Origin: Streptomonospora nanhaiensis
GTDB taxonomy: Bacteria > Actinomycetota > Actinomycetes > Streptosporangiales > Streptosporangiaceae
Length of the DNA: 64,000 nucleotides
Direction of reading: 5' to 3'
Assembly: GCF_013410565.1 (NCBI RefSeq)
Contig: NZ_JACCFO010000001.1
Coordinates: forward strand, 4,774,001-4,838,000
A program made the translations under genes and the position numbers. Under the pieces are notes generated by a model. The model saw nothing but the letters and a program-made list of their open reading frames with translations. It did not search any database and was not told the origin of the DNA. Positions 8,408-18,461 of this stretch are shown here, piece after piece; position 1 is the stretch's first letter; every line of letters begins with the position of its first letter.

Positions 8408-8962
8408 TCACCCCTCGGGGCCGCCCCGCACGTCGGCCACCTCGATGTCGACCGCGGCCACCTCCCAGCCCAGCCCCGCGCGCCCGGCCGCGCGCACCGC
8501 CTCCCGCAGCGCCCGCGCCGTCTCGGGGATGGGCGCGCCCGCCTCCAGCACCGCCGCGACCACCACGGCCACGCCGTCGGCGTCCTGGCGCAGTTCGCGC
8601 ACGCGGACGAGCCGCACCCCGGGCACCTGTTCGGCGGCGGTGCGCAGCAGGGCCGCCGCCACCCGCCGGCGCACCCGCGTGGTGCCTGCCTCCTGGCCGG
8701 GCAGCCGGTAGACGCGGCGGGAGCGCGGGTCGGCGCGCACCGTGCGCATGACGTCGTCCAGCAGGCGGGGCGGGGCGGCCACCGGCTCGCCGGCCAGCCG
8801 GTCGCGGGCGGCCAGCAGCGGCGCGAACTCCGCCGCGGCGGCGCGGCAGTGCGGGCAGGCGCGCTCGTGGCCGGTGGGCGCGCCCGCGGCCAGGTGCTCG
8901 ATCAGCTCCTGGGGGTCGGTGCCGCACGGCAGCGCGCCGCCGGGTCCGGGGTCTACCGCCAT
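8408..8962 (-). CDS. Zinc-finger anti-sigma factor fused to an Asp23/Gls24-like domain
   Basis: A 184-residue protein starting inside the sigma-factor gene (10-nt overlap), so its translation is coupled to that gene. The N-terminus has a zf-HC2-like motif (HERACPHC, about residues 31-38), the zinc-binding helix by which ZAS-type anti-sigma factors hold an ECF sigma. Instead of the usual membrane helix, the C-terminal half (about 90-180) reads like an Asp23 domain: V..R..V......APIPETARALREAVR...GW.V..VDIEVADV, the same pattern as the proteins of the divergent operon. The inference is that the Asp23 domain reads the state of the Asp23 complex and releases the sigma factor. Confidence 0.78.
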   Translation of the reverse strand: MAVDPGPGGALPCGTDPQELIEHLAAGAPTGHERACPHCRAAAAEFAPLLAARDRLAGEPVAAPPRLLDDVMRTVRADPRSRRVYRLPGQEAGTTRVRRRVAAALLRTAAEQVPGVRLVRVRELRQDADGVAVVVAAVLEAGAPIPETARALREAVRAAGRAGLGWEVAAVDIEVADVRGGPEG

Positions 8963-9525
8963 GGCGCCAACTCCTCCACGAGCCGGGCGCGGGCGCGGTG
9001 GATGCGCCCGCGCACCGCGTCCGGTCCGGCTCCCACGACCTCGGCGATCTCCTCGTAGCCCATACCCTCCAGCTCCCGCAGCACCCAGCAGGCCCGCTGG
9101 CCCGGTGGGAGCGCGGCCAGCGCCCGCGCGAGCGCCCGGCGCAGGCCGCCGGCGACGGTGTGCTGCTCGGGTCCGGGCAGGCCGGCCGCGGCCTCGACGC
9201 GGTCGGCCGGGGCCTCCGGCGCGCGGGCGCGGGCGAGGTTGAGCGCGCGGCGGCCGGCGATGCGGTAGAGCCACGCCCGGAAGCTCGCGGGGTCGGCGAG
9301 GTCGGGCAGCCGGTGCCAGGCCGCGACGAGAGCGTCCTGCGCGGCGTCGGCGGCGTCGCCCTCGTGGCCGAGGACCCGCAGCGCGATCCGGTACACCGTG
9401 TCCTGGTGGCGCCGCACCAGGGCCTCGAAGGCGTCGGCGTCGCCGTCCTGGGCGCGGGCGACCAGCGCGGAGTCGGGCGCGCCCGGCGGGCGGGGCCCGG
9501 GCGGTGGCGGGGGCGACGCTCGCAT
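8953..9525 (-). CDS. ECF-type RNA polymerase sigma factor
   Basis: A 190-residue sigma-70 family protein. Region 2 is clear (FEALVRRHQDTVYRIALRVLG...DAADAAQDALVAAWHRL, about 35-85) and is followed by FRAWLYRIAGRRALN. Region 4 (about 125-185) has LPPGQRACWVLRELEGMGYEEIAEVVGAGPDAVRGRIHRARARL, a DNA-binding helix-turn-helix for -35 recognition. It is co-transcribed with the anti-sigma gene and divergent from the Asp23/AmaP operon, which is its most likely target. The start is ATG at 9525; a GTG lies a few codons upstream. The short proline-rich N-terminus (PPPPPGPRPPG) is unlikely to matter. Confidence 0.9.
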   Translation of the reverse strand: MRASPPPPPGPRPPGAPDSALVARAQDGDADAFEALVRRHQDTVYRIALRVLGHEGDAADAAQDALVAAWHRLPDLADPASFRAWLYRIAGRRALNLARARAPEAPADRVEAAAGLPGPEQHTVAGGLRRALARALAALPPGQRACWVLRELEGMGYEEIAEVVGAGPDAVRGRIHRARARLVEELAPWR

Positions 9526-9571
9526 CGTCGTCGGTCACCCCACTTCATCAGGTGTAATTACGGCATGACCA

Positions 9572-9600
9572 TTGTTGATTACCCTCGGTAGCGCTACAGT
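9572..9600 (+). promoter_or_regulatory. Promoter of the Asp23/AmaP operon (TTGTTG-17-TACAGT)
   Basis: TTGTTG (9572-9577) and TACAGT (9595-9600) are 17 nt apart, a reasonable housekeeping-type promoter. Transcription would start near 9607 and give a leader of about 208 nt that holds the nested inverted repeats. The 289-nt divergent region contains no gene. Confidence 0.45.
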
Positions 9601-9613
9601 GAAATCTCACTCG

Positions 9614-9675
9614 CACGGGGATTTCTGTGGCGCACGCCACCTGTGTGGTGGCGTGAGCGCCGGCGATTCCCCGTG
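9614..9675 (+). promoter_or_regulatory. Nested inverted repeats in the leader of the Asp23/AmaP operon
   Basis: The inner dyad is CACGCCACC-TGTGT-GGTGGCGTG (9633-9655, 9 bp), extended by GGCG/CGCC after a 2-nt bulge. An outer dyad CACGGGGA (9614-9621)/TCCCCGTG (9668-9675) closes around it. As RNA this folds into one long hairpin just after the predicted start site. It could be an attenuator, an RNA-stability element or a cruciform operator; the sequence does not decide. Confidence 0.6.
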
Positions 9676-9814
9676 TCCTTAAGTGCGTGACATCGACGGC
9701 CGGCGGCCGTCCGCCAGGGGGGCGCACCGGCCGCGAGCGCCGGTGCGGGAGCCGCCGCAGGGCCCGCGGCCCGCGCGCATGGCGGCCGGTCCGATTCGAC
9801 CAGGGGGAGCGACT

Positions 9815-10312
9815 GTGACGAACACCAGTGCGGAGCCGACCGTGCCCGGCGCCCGCGAAAGCGGCGCCACCGGCGGCGCCCGGGGCGGCGCCGGACGCGA
9901 ACTGGTCACGGCCAACGGCCGCACCACCATCGCCGACCACGTCGTCGCCAAGATCGCGGGCATGGCCGCGCGCGAGGTCGACGGCGTCCACCGCATGGGC
10001 GGCGGCTCCACCCGGGCGTTCGGCGCCGTGCGCGACCGGGTCTCGGGGGGCGGCACCACCGCCTCGGCCGCGCGCGGCGTGGCCGTCGAGGTCGGCGAAC
10101 GCCAGGCCGCCGTCGACATCGACCTGGTGGTGGAGTACGGGGTCGCCATCCCCGACCTCGCCGGCGCGGTGCGCCGCAACGTCATCCAGGGGGTCGAGCG
10201 CATGACCGGCCTGGAGGTCACCGAGGTCAACATCACCGTCGACGACATCCACCTGCCCGACGACACCGACGACTCCGAGTCCGGCGACGACTCCGAGCCC
10301 CGGGTCCGCTGA
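9815..10312 (+). CDS. Asp23/Gls24 family envelope stress response protein
   Basis: A 165-residue protein. An Asp23 domain fills about residues 30-150: GRTTIADHVVAKIAGMAAREVDGVH, then AVDIDLVVEYGVAIPDLAGAVRRNVIQGVERMTGLEVTEVNITVDDIH. In Firmicutes Asp23 is a very abundant protein tethered to the membrane by AmaP. The C-terminus is acidic (DDTDDSESGDDSE). The GTG start has a GGGGGAGCG site at normal distance. It is the first gene of a tightly packed operon (5 nt to the next) that encodes two further Asp23-like proteins, a small membrane protein, a DUF6286 protein and an AmaP-like anchor. It is the most canonical Asp23 in the set. Confidence 0.9.
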   Translation: MTNTSAEPTVPGARESGATGGARGGAGRELVTANGRTTIADHVVAKIAGMAAREVDGVHRMGGGSTRAFGAVRDRVSGGGTTASAARGVAVEVGERQAAVDIDLVVEYGVAIPDLAGAVRRNVIQGVERMTGLEVTEVNITVDDIHLPDDTDDSESGDDSEPRVR

Positions 10313-10317
10313 TCCCG

Positions 10318-10659
10318 GTGGCCGGTGGCGCAGACCCGGCGGGCGGCGGCGACCCCGCCACGGCCGAGGCCGAGCGGATCGCCGCGCGGGTGCGGGCGGT
10401 CCCCGGCGTCGTGGCGCTGTCGGCGGGCGCGTTCGGCACCACCGCCACGCCCGGCCCCGGAGGCCGGGTCGAGGGGGTGGCGGTGCGCGCCGAGGGGGTC
10501 GAGGTCGGCGTGGTGGTGCGCTACGGCCGCCCCATCCCCGACATCGCCGCCGATGTCCGCGCCGCGGTGCTGGCCGCCCGCGGCGGCTCCGCGGGGCCGC
10601 TCGATGTCGAGGTCCGGGTGGCCGACATCGACCTCGCCGACACGGGCACCCGCGGGTGA
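10318..10659 (+). CDS. Short Asp23-like protein
   Basis: A 113-residue GTG-start protein beginning 5 nt after the first Asp23 gene, so it is probably translationally coupled. It keeps the second half of the Asp23 pattern (VRYGRPIPDIAADVRAAVLAARGG...LDVEVRVADIDLAD) but the first helix is replaced by an AERIAARVRAVPGVVALSAG segment. It may be a divergent subunit of an Asp23 assembly. No enzymatic motif is present. Confidence 0.8.
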   Translation: MAGGADPAGGGDPATAEAERIAARVRAVPGVVALSAGAFGTTATPGPGGRVEGVAVRAEGVEVGVVVRYGRPIPDIAADVRAAVLAARGGSAGPLDVEVRVADIDLADTGTRG

Positions 10660-10686
10660 ACCCGCCGACTACAAGGAGGAACGCAC

Positions 10687-10860
10687 ATGTGGCCGATCGT
10701 GGGACTGGCCTTCGGGTCCGTACTCGGACTCGCCGGGGCCTTCGGCGGCTTCGGCGCCTTCGTCCTCGTCCTCGTGCTGGGCGTGATCGGCTTCCTGGCC
10801 GGCCGCGCGTTCGAGGGCGAACTCGATCTGAGGCAGCTCTTCGCGGGCCGCCGCGGGTGA
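10687..10860 (+). CDS. Small Asp23-operon membrane protein (DUF2273-like)
   Basis: A 57-residue protein (MWPIVGLAFGSVLGLAG... ending DLRQLFAGRRG). It has an almost perfect ribosome-binding site (AAGGAGG, 10673-10679) 7 nt before the ATG. One long or two short membrane helices (residues 3-43) are followed by an acidic-basic tail. Small integral membrane proteins of this kind regularly accompany amaP/asp23 genes in Firmicutes (DUF2273) and actinomycetes. The role is probably membrane anchoring of the Asp23 proteins; this is inferred from context only. Confidence 0.82.
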   Translation: MWPIVGLAFGSVLGLAGAFGGFGAFVLVLVLGVIGFLAGRAFEGELDLRQLFAGRRG

Positions 10861-10923
10861 CCCCGGGCCGGCGGGCCCCGCAGCCGCCCCGGCAGCGACC
10901 TGGAGACGTGTGAGGAGGCGACC

Positions 10924-11340
10924 ATGACGGCGACCACCGCCGCGGACCCCGCGCCGCCGCACCGGCGGCCGGCGGCCCCCGAGGGCCCCGACGCCGCCGC
11001 GGCCGAGCGCGGCCGCACGGTCATCGGCGCCGACGTGGTGGCCGCGATCGCCGCCCACGCCGCCGTCCAGGTCGCGGGGGTCAGGCGCACCGCCGGCGGC
11101 ACACCGCCGGGCGCCGGCCGCGCGGTCTCGGGCGTGCGGGCCCAGGCCCGCGTCAGCGGCAACGGCGGCACCGCCACGCTGCGGCTGCGGATCGCCGTGG
11201 GCTACCCGCGCTCGGTGCGCGAGGTGACACGGGAGGTCCGGGCGCACACCGCCCGGACGGTGCAGGACCTGACGGGGATGGCGGTGCGCCGCGTCGACAT
11301 CGAGATCGCGGATCTGGTGCGCGGCGGCCGCGCCCACTGA
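10924..11340 (+). CDS. Asp23/Gls24 family envelope stress response protein
   Basis: A 138-residue Asp23-domain protein: RTVIGADVVAAIAAHAAVQVAGVRR, then LRLRIAVGYPRSVREVTREVRAHTARTVQDLTGMAVRRVDIEIADLV. The first 30 residues are a Pro/Ala-rich tail. GAGGAG precedes the ATG by 6 nt. It is the third Asp23-like protein of the operon, more diverged than the first one; the typical P-[IV]-P of the domain is replaced by YPRS. Confidence 0.87.
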   Translation: MTATTAADPAPPHRRPAAPEGPDAAAAERGRTVIGADVVAAIAAHAAVQVAGVRRTAGGTPPGAGRAVSGVRAQARVSGNGGTATLRLRIAVGYPRSVREVTREVRAHTARTVQDLTGMAVRRVDIEIADLVRGGRAH

Positions 11341-11391
11341 CCGGCCGCCCCCCTCGGCGGCCCGAACCACTACTGGGGAGGGACAACTGGC

Positions 11392-11997
11392 ATGACAACC
11401 GTGGAAGACGCGCTCATGCGCCCGGATCCCGCGACGGCACGGCGGGCGCGCCGCGTGGCCGTGCACACCTTCCGCCCGCGGCGCTCCTGGCCGGCGCTGA
11501 TCGTCGGCGCCCTGGTGCTGCTGGTCGCCGCCCTCGCCGCCGCCGAGGTGGTCTCGGCGCTGGTGGGCAGCCCCATGCGCACCGCCGTGACCACCACCGC
11601 CGAGGAGTACGCCGTGGGCGCCCAGTGGGGCGACCCCGCCGTGCAGGCCGCCTCGCTGCTGCTCGCGCTGATCGGGCTGGCCCTGATCGCGATCGCGCTC
11701 CTTCCCGGCCGGGGCCGGTTCGCGCCGCTGCGCACCGACGACCCCGACCTGGTGGTGGGGCTGTCGCGTCCGGCGCTGCGGCGCACCCTGGTGCTGGCCG
11801 CCCAGAGCGTGGGCGGGGTGCGGGCCGCCCGCGTCACCGTGGGGCGCCACCGGATCGGCGTCCGGGTGCACACCGACCTCATCGAGGCGCCCGAGCTGCG
11901 CGGGCAGGTCGCGGCGGCGGTGGAGCGGCGGCTCACCGAGATCGCCCCGCTGGGCGACTTCAAGGTGATCACCCACGTCCGCTGCGCGAAGGCGTGA
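11392..11997 (+). CDS. DUF6286 membrane protein of the Asp23 operon
   Basis: A 201-residue protein with two membrane helices (about 33-55 and 84-103) separated by a loop of about 28 residues that should lie outside. A cytoplasmic C-terminal domain of about 90 residues (RPALRRTLVLAAQSVGGVRAARVTV...ERRLTEIAPLGDFKVITHVR) follows. This matches the DUF6286 family, which in actinomycetes is almost always found beside Asp23 and AmaP genes. The architecture, two helices then a small alpha/beta domain, mirrors AmaP itself, so it may be a second membrane anchor. GGGGAGG precedes the ATG. Confidence 0.78.
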   Translation: MTTVEDALMRPDPATARRARRVAVHTFRPRRSWPALIVGALVLLVAALAAAEVVSALVGSPMRTAVTTTAEEYAVGAQWGDPAVQAASLLLALIGLALIAIALLPGRGRFAPLRTDDPDLVVGLSRPALRRTLVLAAQSVGGVRAARVTVGRHRIGVRVHTDLIEAPELRGQVAAAVERRLTEIAPLGDFKVITHVRCAKA

Positions 11998-12005
11998 CCG
12001 GGCCG

Positions 12006-12608
12006 ATGACCACCTCGCTGGGCCGCAGGGCGCGCAGGTCGGCGCGGGGCAACCGCTGGGGGCTGGCGACCGTGGGGCTGCTGCTGGCCGTTCTGGGCGC
12101 GGCGGCGCTGGGTGCCGGGCGCGGGCTGCTGCCCGTCCCCACGCCGCGCGCCGGCCTGGCCGAAACCCCGGGCGCGCTGGGGATCGGCGGCGCGTGGCTG
12201 CCCTACGCCGCGGCGGCCGCGGCCGTGCTGGCCGCCCTGCTGGCGCTGCGCTGGCTGGCGGTCCAGGGGCGCGGCGACACCGTCGGCCGGGTGGCGGTGG
12301 AGCCCGACCCCCGGGGCGGCACCACCGACCTGCCCGCGCGGGCGGCGCGCGGCGCGTTCGAGGACGCGGTGCGGGAGTACCCCGGCGTGCGCCGGGCGCG
12401 GGCGCGGCTGACCGAGTCCAGCGCGGCGCCGCACGTGCGGCTCGACCTCACCCTGGACGACGACGCCGACGTGGCGGCCGTGTGGCGCCGCGTGCGCGCC
12501 GAGGCGCTCGCCGACCTGCGCACCGCGCTGGACCTGGAGCGGGTGCCCGCCGTGATCCGGGTGTCGATGGCGGCGCCGCCCCGGCACCCCCGGCGCGCCC
12601 TCGTCTGA
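12006..12608 (+). CDS. amaP: AmaP-like alkaline-shock membrane anchor protein
   Basis: A 200-residue protein with two membrane helices (about 18-36 and 63-84) and a cytoplasmic C-terminal domain (about 105-195) with EDAVREYPGVRRARARLTES...VRLDLTLDDDADVAAVWRRVRAEALADLRTALDLERVPAVIRV, the AmaP pattern. AmaP tethers Asp23 to the membrane in Staphylococcus. It is the last gene of the operon, 8 nt after the DUF6286 gene, followed by two large terminator hairpins. The assignment as AmaP rather than a second DUF6286 protein rests on fold order and position. Confidence 0.78.
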   Translation: MTTSLGRRARRSARGNRWGLATVGLLLAVLGAAALGAGRGLLPVPTPRAGLAETPGALGIGGAWLPYAAAAAAVLAALLALRWLAVQGRGDTVGRVAVEPDPRGGTTDLPARAARGAFEDAVREYPGVRRARARLTESSAAPHVRLDLTLDDDADVAAVWRRVRAEALADLRTALDLERVPAVIRVSMAAPPRHPRRALV

Positions 12609-12632
12609 GGGCGCACACCGACCACCCTGGAA

Positions 12633-12723
12633 GAGCGGCGCTGGAGGACATCGGGGGGAACCTCCGGCGCCGCTCACCTCGTGCCACGCCGGCGGCCGCG
12701 CGGAAGGCCCCGCGCGGCCGCCG
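12633..12723. terminator. Double terminator hairpin
   Basis: There are two adjacent dyads: 12633-12647/12661-12675 (GAGCGGCGC, one unpaired base, GGAGG and complement) and 12690-12703/12710-12723 (perfect 14 bp, loop of 6). They separate the Asp23 operon from the convergent HAD gene and probably serve both strands. Confidence 0.8.
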
Positions 12724-12735
12724 GCCGGCCCGGGC

Positions 12736-13428
12736 TCAGCCCAGCAGCAGCTCCAGCACGGCATCGGTGTCGGAGAGGTCGTCCAGCACGGTGTCGGCCC
12801 CGGCGGCGCGGAGTTCGTCGGCCGACACGATCCCGGTGGCCACGGCCACGATCCGGGCGCCGCCGTGCAGGGCGGCCATGACGTCGTTGGGGCTGTCGCC
12901 CACCAGCACGGTGGTGTCGGCGGTGAACGCGATCCCCGTGGCCTCCTGCACCCGCTCGCGCGCGACACGTACCAGTTCGGGGCGCTCCCGGTGGTCGTCG
13001 CCGTAGCCGCCGATGGGGATCTCGACGAGGTGGTCCAGGCCGAACGCGGCGAGCTTGCGCTCGGCGTTGCGGCGGGTGTTGCCGGTCAGCAGCGAGGAGA
13101 TGATGTCGGGGTTGGCCGCGCAGCGCTCCAGCGCCTCGCGGGCGCCGGGCAGCACCTGCCCGCGTTCGGCGAACTCGGCGGCCCGCGCCTCGAACATGGC
13201 GTCCTGGATGCTCAGGAAGCGCGGGAAGCAGTCGTCGGTGGGCACGAGGTCGTTGGCGAGCTGGGTGTCCTGGAACCACTGCCACTCGGTGCGGCCGGGG
13301 CCGTGGGTGGGGCGGTGCCGGGCTAATCCGCTGAACTCCGCGAACGCCGCCGAGAAGATCTCGGATCCGAGGCCGTCGACGTCGATCAGGGTCTTGTCGA
13401 TGTCCCACAGCACCAGCCGCTTGCCCAC
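12736..13428 (-). CDS. HAD-family hydrolase (phosphatase)
   Basis: A 230-residue haloacid dehalogenase-like hydrolase. Motif I is WDIDKTLID (residues 8-16), motif II the Thr in LLTGNTRRN, and motif IV VLVGDSPNDV. The DxD motif and helical cap (about 20-95) fit a C1-cap phosphatase of the phosphoglycolate phosphatase / beta-phosphoglucomutase type; the substrate is not predictable. The frame extends about 100 codons upstream, but AAGGGGG lies 6 nt before the GTG at 13428 and the family starts there. It is a single gene divergent from the iron-regulated fhuF-like gene. Confidence 0.88.
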   Translation of the reverse strand: MGKRLVLWDIDKTLIDVDGLGSEIFSAAFAEFSGLARHRPTHGPGRTEWQWFQDTQLANDLVPTDDCFPRFLSIQDAMFEARAAEFAERGQVLPGAREALERCAANPDIISSLLTGNTRRNAERKLAAFGLDHLVEIPIGGYGDDHRERPELVRVARERVQEATGIAFTADTTVLVGDSPNDVMAALHGGARIVAVATGIVSADELRAAGADTVLDDLSDTDAVLELLLG

Positions 13429-13598
13429 CCGGGTCCCCCTTGTCAGCGCGTGTTCTGCCACGTTAACCCACTGATTGGGACCGCAACCACCGGTTTCGCT
13501 GATTCGCCGTCGGATGGTCGGCCGCGGGTCGCCGCGGGTGGCCTGAGAGGTGTCGCACCGTTCGCCACCCCGATTGCGGTATGTACGGTTCGCTCTTC

Positions 13599-13617
13599 TG
13601 AGGCTAGGCTTACCTAC
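13599..13617 (+). promoter_or_regulatory. Iron box (DtxR/IdeR/DmdR-type operator)
   Basis: TGAGGCTAGGCTTACCTAC matches 15 of 19 positions of the classic iron box TTAGGTTAGGCTAACCTAA. It lies 74 nt before the fhuF-like gene and just downstream of a possible -10 box (TACGGT), the right place for Fe(II)-dependent repression. The regulator gene is not in this window. Confidence 0.8.
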
Positions 13618-13690
13618 GGACACCCGGCCGGCCGGCGCCCCCGCGCCCCGCGGCCCGGGCGTGTTTTCCGTGCGCCGTGAAGGGAGCCCC

Positions 13691-14551
13691 GTGGTGGGAG
13701 CCGGCAGCCATCCGCTCACCGGGATCGTGGAGTGGGTCAACGAGCGCGACCTGTACTACAAGACCGACCTGCTGGCCCCCGGCGCCCCCGCGCCGGCCGG
13801 CCCCGAGTGGATCCGCCTGGACCGGCTGCCCGACCGCGTCCCCGACCTCATCGACACCCTCACCGAGCACTCCTGCCAGGGCCACCGCACCGCGTCCTCG
13901 GCGTTCCTCGCCGCCGACATGGGCCGCCAGGTCATGACCCTGGCCGCCATGGCCGCCTACCTCACCGGCCGCGCGCCGCTGCTGGCCGCGCACCTGCTGT
14001 GGGTGCGCCGCACCGAGACCGGGCGGCTGGACCGCCTCACGCTGCGCCTGTCCGACGCCGCGGTCCTGCCCGGCGACCCGCTGGCCGACGCCCCCGGCGT
14101 GCGGGTCCTGGACTCCGAGGCCGACCTGGACCGCTGGTTCGTGTCCTCGGCGGCCGCCGCCCTGGAACCCGCGATCGAGGCGGTGCGCGCCACCACCCGG
14201 TTCGGCCTGCGCCCGCAGTGGAGCATGGTCGCCGACGCCCTGCACGAGGCCCTGCTGCTGGCCTCCGAGGAGGTCGGCGCCGACCAGGCGGCCGCCTGGG
14301 AGCGCGCCCGCCGCATGGTGGCCTGCCTCAACCACGACCGCGACCGCGTGGCCCCGCGCCAGCGGCCGTTCCCCCTGGCCCTGGCGGGCCGGCCGCGGCA
14401 CCGGCCCGAGCGGATGTTCCTGGTGTCGGGCGGGTGCTGCTTCTACTACCGCTTCGGCGACGCCAAGTGCGCCAGCTGCCCGCTCTCCACCGACGACGAG
14501 CGCGAACGCCTGCTGCGCGGCCACTACGAGGCCCCTGCCCAGTCGGCCTGA
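13691..14551 (+). CDS. FhuF-like ferric-siderophore reductase (2Fe-2S)
   Basis: A 286-residue cytoplasmic protein. Its C-terminus has the FhuF cluster motif C-C-x9-C-x2-C (Cys249, Cys250, Cys260, Cys263 in GGCCFYYRFGDAKCASCPL). This unusual [2Fe-2S] ligand pattern is specific for reductases that release iron from imported hydroxamate siderophores. The rest shows the weakly conserved ferric-iron-reductase fold, including the RPLWSM-like region RPQWSMVADAL. The GTG follows AAGGGAG. The upstream iron box strongly supports a role in iron acquisition. No siderophore transporter lies next to it, so it probably serves transporters elsewhere. Confidence 0.88.
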   Translation: MVGAGSHPLTGIVEWVNERDLYYKTDLLAPGAPAPAGPEWIRLDRLPDRVPDLIDTLTEHSCQGHRTASSAFLAADMGRQVMTLAAMAAYLTGRAPLLAAHLLWVRRTETGRLDRLTLRLSDAAVLPGDPLADAPGVRVLDSEADLDRWFVSSAAAALEPAIEAVRATTRFGLRPQWSMVADALHEALLLASEEVGADQAAAWERARRMVACLNHDRDRVAPRQRPFPLALAGRPRHRPERMFLVSGGCCFYYRFGDAKCASCPLSTDDERERLLRGHYEAPAQSA

Positions 14552-14558
14552 CCCCTGG

Positions 14559-14578
14559 GGCGGACGGGCGCATCCGCC
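14559..14578. terminator. Small hairpin between convergent genes
   Basis: GGCGGA/TCCGCC with an 8-nt loop in the short gap between the fhuF-like gene and the marR-type gene; a plausible bidirectional terminator. Confidence 0.45.
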
Positions 14579-14580
14579 GC

Positions 14581-15084
14581 CTAGGCGCCCCCGCCGTCGC
14601 CGCGGCGGGCGACCTCGCGCTCGTAGACGGCGAGGGTGTCCACGAACATCCGCCGCTGAGCCGGGCTCAGCGGCTCCAGCGCCACCCGCCACGCCTCGGC
14701 GCCCTGGGCCAGCCACGCCCGGATGGCCGGGCGGTGCTGCTCGGCGATGCTCACGATCATCCGCCGCCGGTCGGCCTGGTCCTCGCGCCGGTCCAGCACG
14801 CCCTGCCGACTGAGGTCGCCCACCATCAGGCTCGCGGTGGCCGGCGCGACCTCAAGCCGCCCGGCCAGCTCGGTCACGCTCATCGGCCCGTCGAACAGCA
14901 GGTAGGCCAGCAGCGACAGGTGCCGGGGCGCCAGCGAGAACGAGCGCAGCTCCTCGGGCACCGGCAGCCGCTTGGCCCGCCCCACCAGCCGCGGCATCAG
15001 CAGCAGCAGCGCCCGGATGCCGTCCTCGACACTGGGCCCGCCGCCGTCCGCCTCACCCGTTGGCACGGTGGGACCTCCGCTCAC
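14581..15084 (-). CDS. MarR-family transcriptional regulator
   Basis: A 167-residue winged-helix regulator. The DNA-binding region is at about 50-115: [62 protein letters not shown], where the DRR wing is typical. Long helices at both ends form the dimer interface. MarR proteins usually repress nearby efflux or catabolic genes and respond to small aromatic or oxidative ligands. No obvious target adjoins; the gene lies 36 nt downstream of sdaA on the same strand and may simply be transcribed with it. Confidence 0.9.
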   Translation of the reverse strand: MSGGPTVPTGEADGGGPSVEDGIRALLLLMPRLVGRAKRLPVPEELRSFSLAPRHLSLLAYLLFDGPMSVTELAGRLEVAPATASLMVGDLSRQGVLDRREDQADRRRMIVSIAEQHRPAIRAWLAQGAEAWRVALEPLSPAQRRMFVDTLAVYEREVARRGDGGGA

Positions 15085-15120
15085 GCCGGTTCTCGGGGCA
15101 CGCCGCCGGGCAACGCCGCA

Positions 15121-16530
<1,410 letters not shown>

Positions 16531-16565
16531 GGTTGCCCTCCTGCGGATGGGTGCGGGACGGGTGC

Positions 16566-16607
16566 GGCGCGGCCGGCGGGCCCGGGGAGCGGGCCGCCGG
16601 CCGCGCC
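16566..16607 (-). terminator. Intercistronic hairpin between glyA and sdaA
   Basis: A perfect 14-bp dyad (16566-16579/16594-16607, GGCGCGGCCGGCGG and complement) fills most of the 97-nt gap. It probably terminates part of the glyA transcripts or protects their 3' ends. Confidence 0.7.
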
Positions 16608-16627
16608 GAGGAGGGCGGTGGAGCCCT

Positions 16628-17899
<1,272 letters not shown>

Positions 17900-17903
17900 G
17901 GAT

Positions 17904-18284
17904 TTACCCCTCTCCTTCGGTCAACTGCGTGTACTGCTCCGGCGAGAGCAGGTCGGCCGGCTCCTCGGAGACCTCGACCTTGAACAGCCAGCCCTGCCCG
18001 TAGGGGTCGGTGCCGATCACCTCGGGATCGGCGACCGCCGCCTCGTTGACCGCCACGACCTCGCCGTTGACAGGGGAGTACAGGTCGCTCACGGACTTGG
18101 TGGACTCCACCTCGCCGCAGGTGTCACCGGAGGAGACCGTGCCGCCGACCTCGGGCAGTTCGACGAACACGATGTCGCCGAGCGCTTCGGCGGCATAGGC
18201 GGTGATCCCGACCGTGGCCACGCCGTCGGCGACGGCCACCCACTCGTGCTCACTCGTGTAGTGCAACTCCGCGGGAACGCTCAA
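17904..18284 (-). CDS. gcvH: Glycine cleavage system H protein
   Basis: A 126-residue lipoyl carrier that shuttles the aminomethyl group between the P, T and L proteins. The lipoylation site is Lys63 in [15 protein letters not shown], and the N-terminal LHYTSEHEW is typical. GGAG precedes the ATG. A strong hairpin separates it from gcvT, and on the same strand TATTAC (18393-18398) could be an own -10 box, so gcvH-glyA may be transcribed both from the riboswitch promoter and separately. Confidence 0.97.
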   Translation of the reverse strand: MSVPAELHYTSEHEWVAVADGVATVGITAYAAEALGDIVFVELPEVGGTVSSGDTCGEVESTKSVSDLYSPVNGEVVAVNEAAVADPEVIGTDPYGQGWLFKVEVSEEPADLLSPEQYTQLTEGEG

Positions 18285-18429
18285 TTCAACTCTCCAGGAG
18301 GTCGTGGTGGTCCGGGGCGGGCCGGCTGCCGCGGTGCCTCGGCGTGCGGCGCGGGCGGATCCGGTGCGGACCGGGGCCGGTTCCGCTGGGACGTAATAGA
18401 TTCTGCCGGGTCGGCCGGGCGGTCCGCAC

Positions 18430-18456
18430 GCGCCCCGCCCGGTGCGGGCGGGGCGC
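18430..18456 (-). terminator. Hairpin after gcvT
   Basis: GCGCCCCGCCC-GGTGC-GGGCGGGGCGC, a perfect 11-bp stem just behind the gcvT stop and 145 nt before gcvH. Likely a terminator or a partial one within the gcv unit. The rest of the 177-nt gap holds no gene. Confidence 0.75.
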
Positions 18457-18461
18457 GCGCG

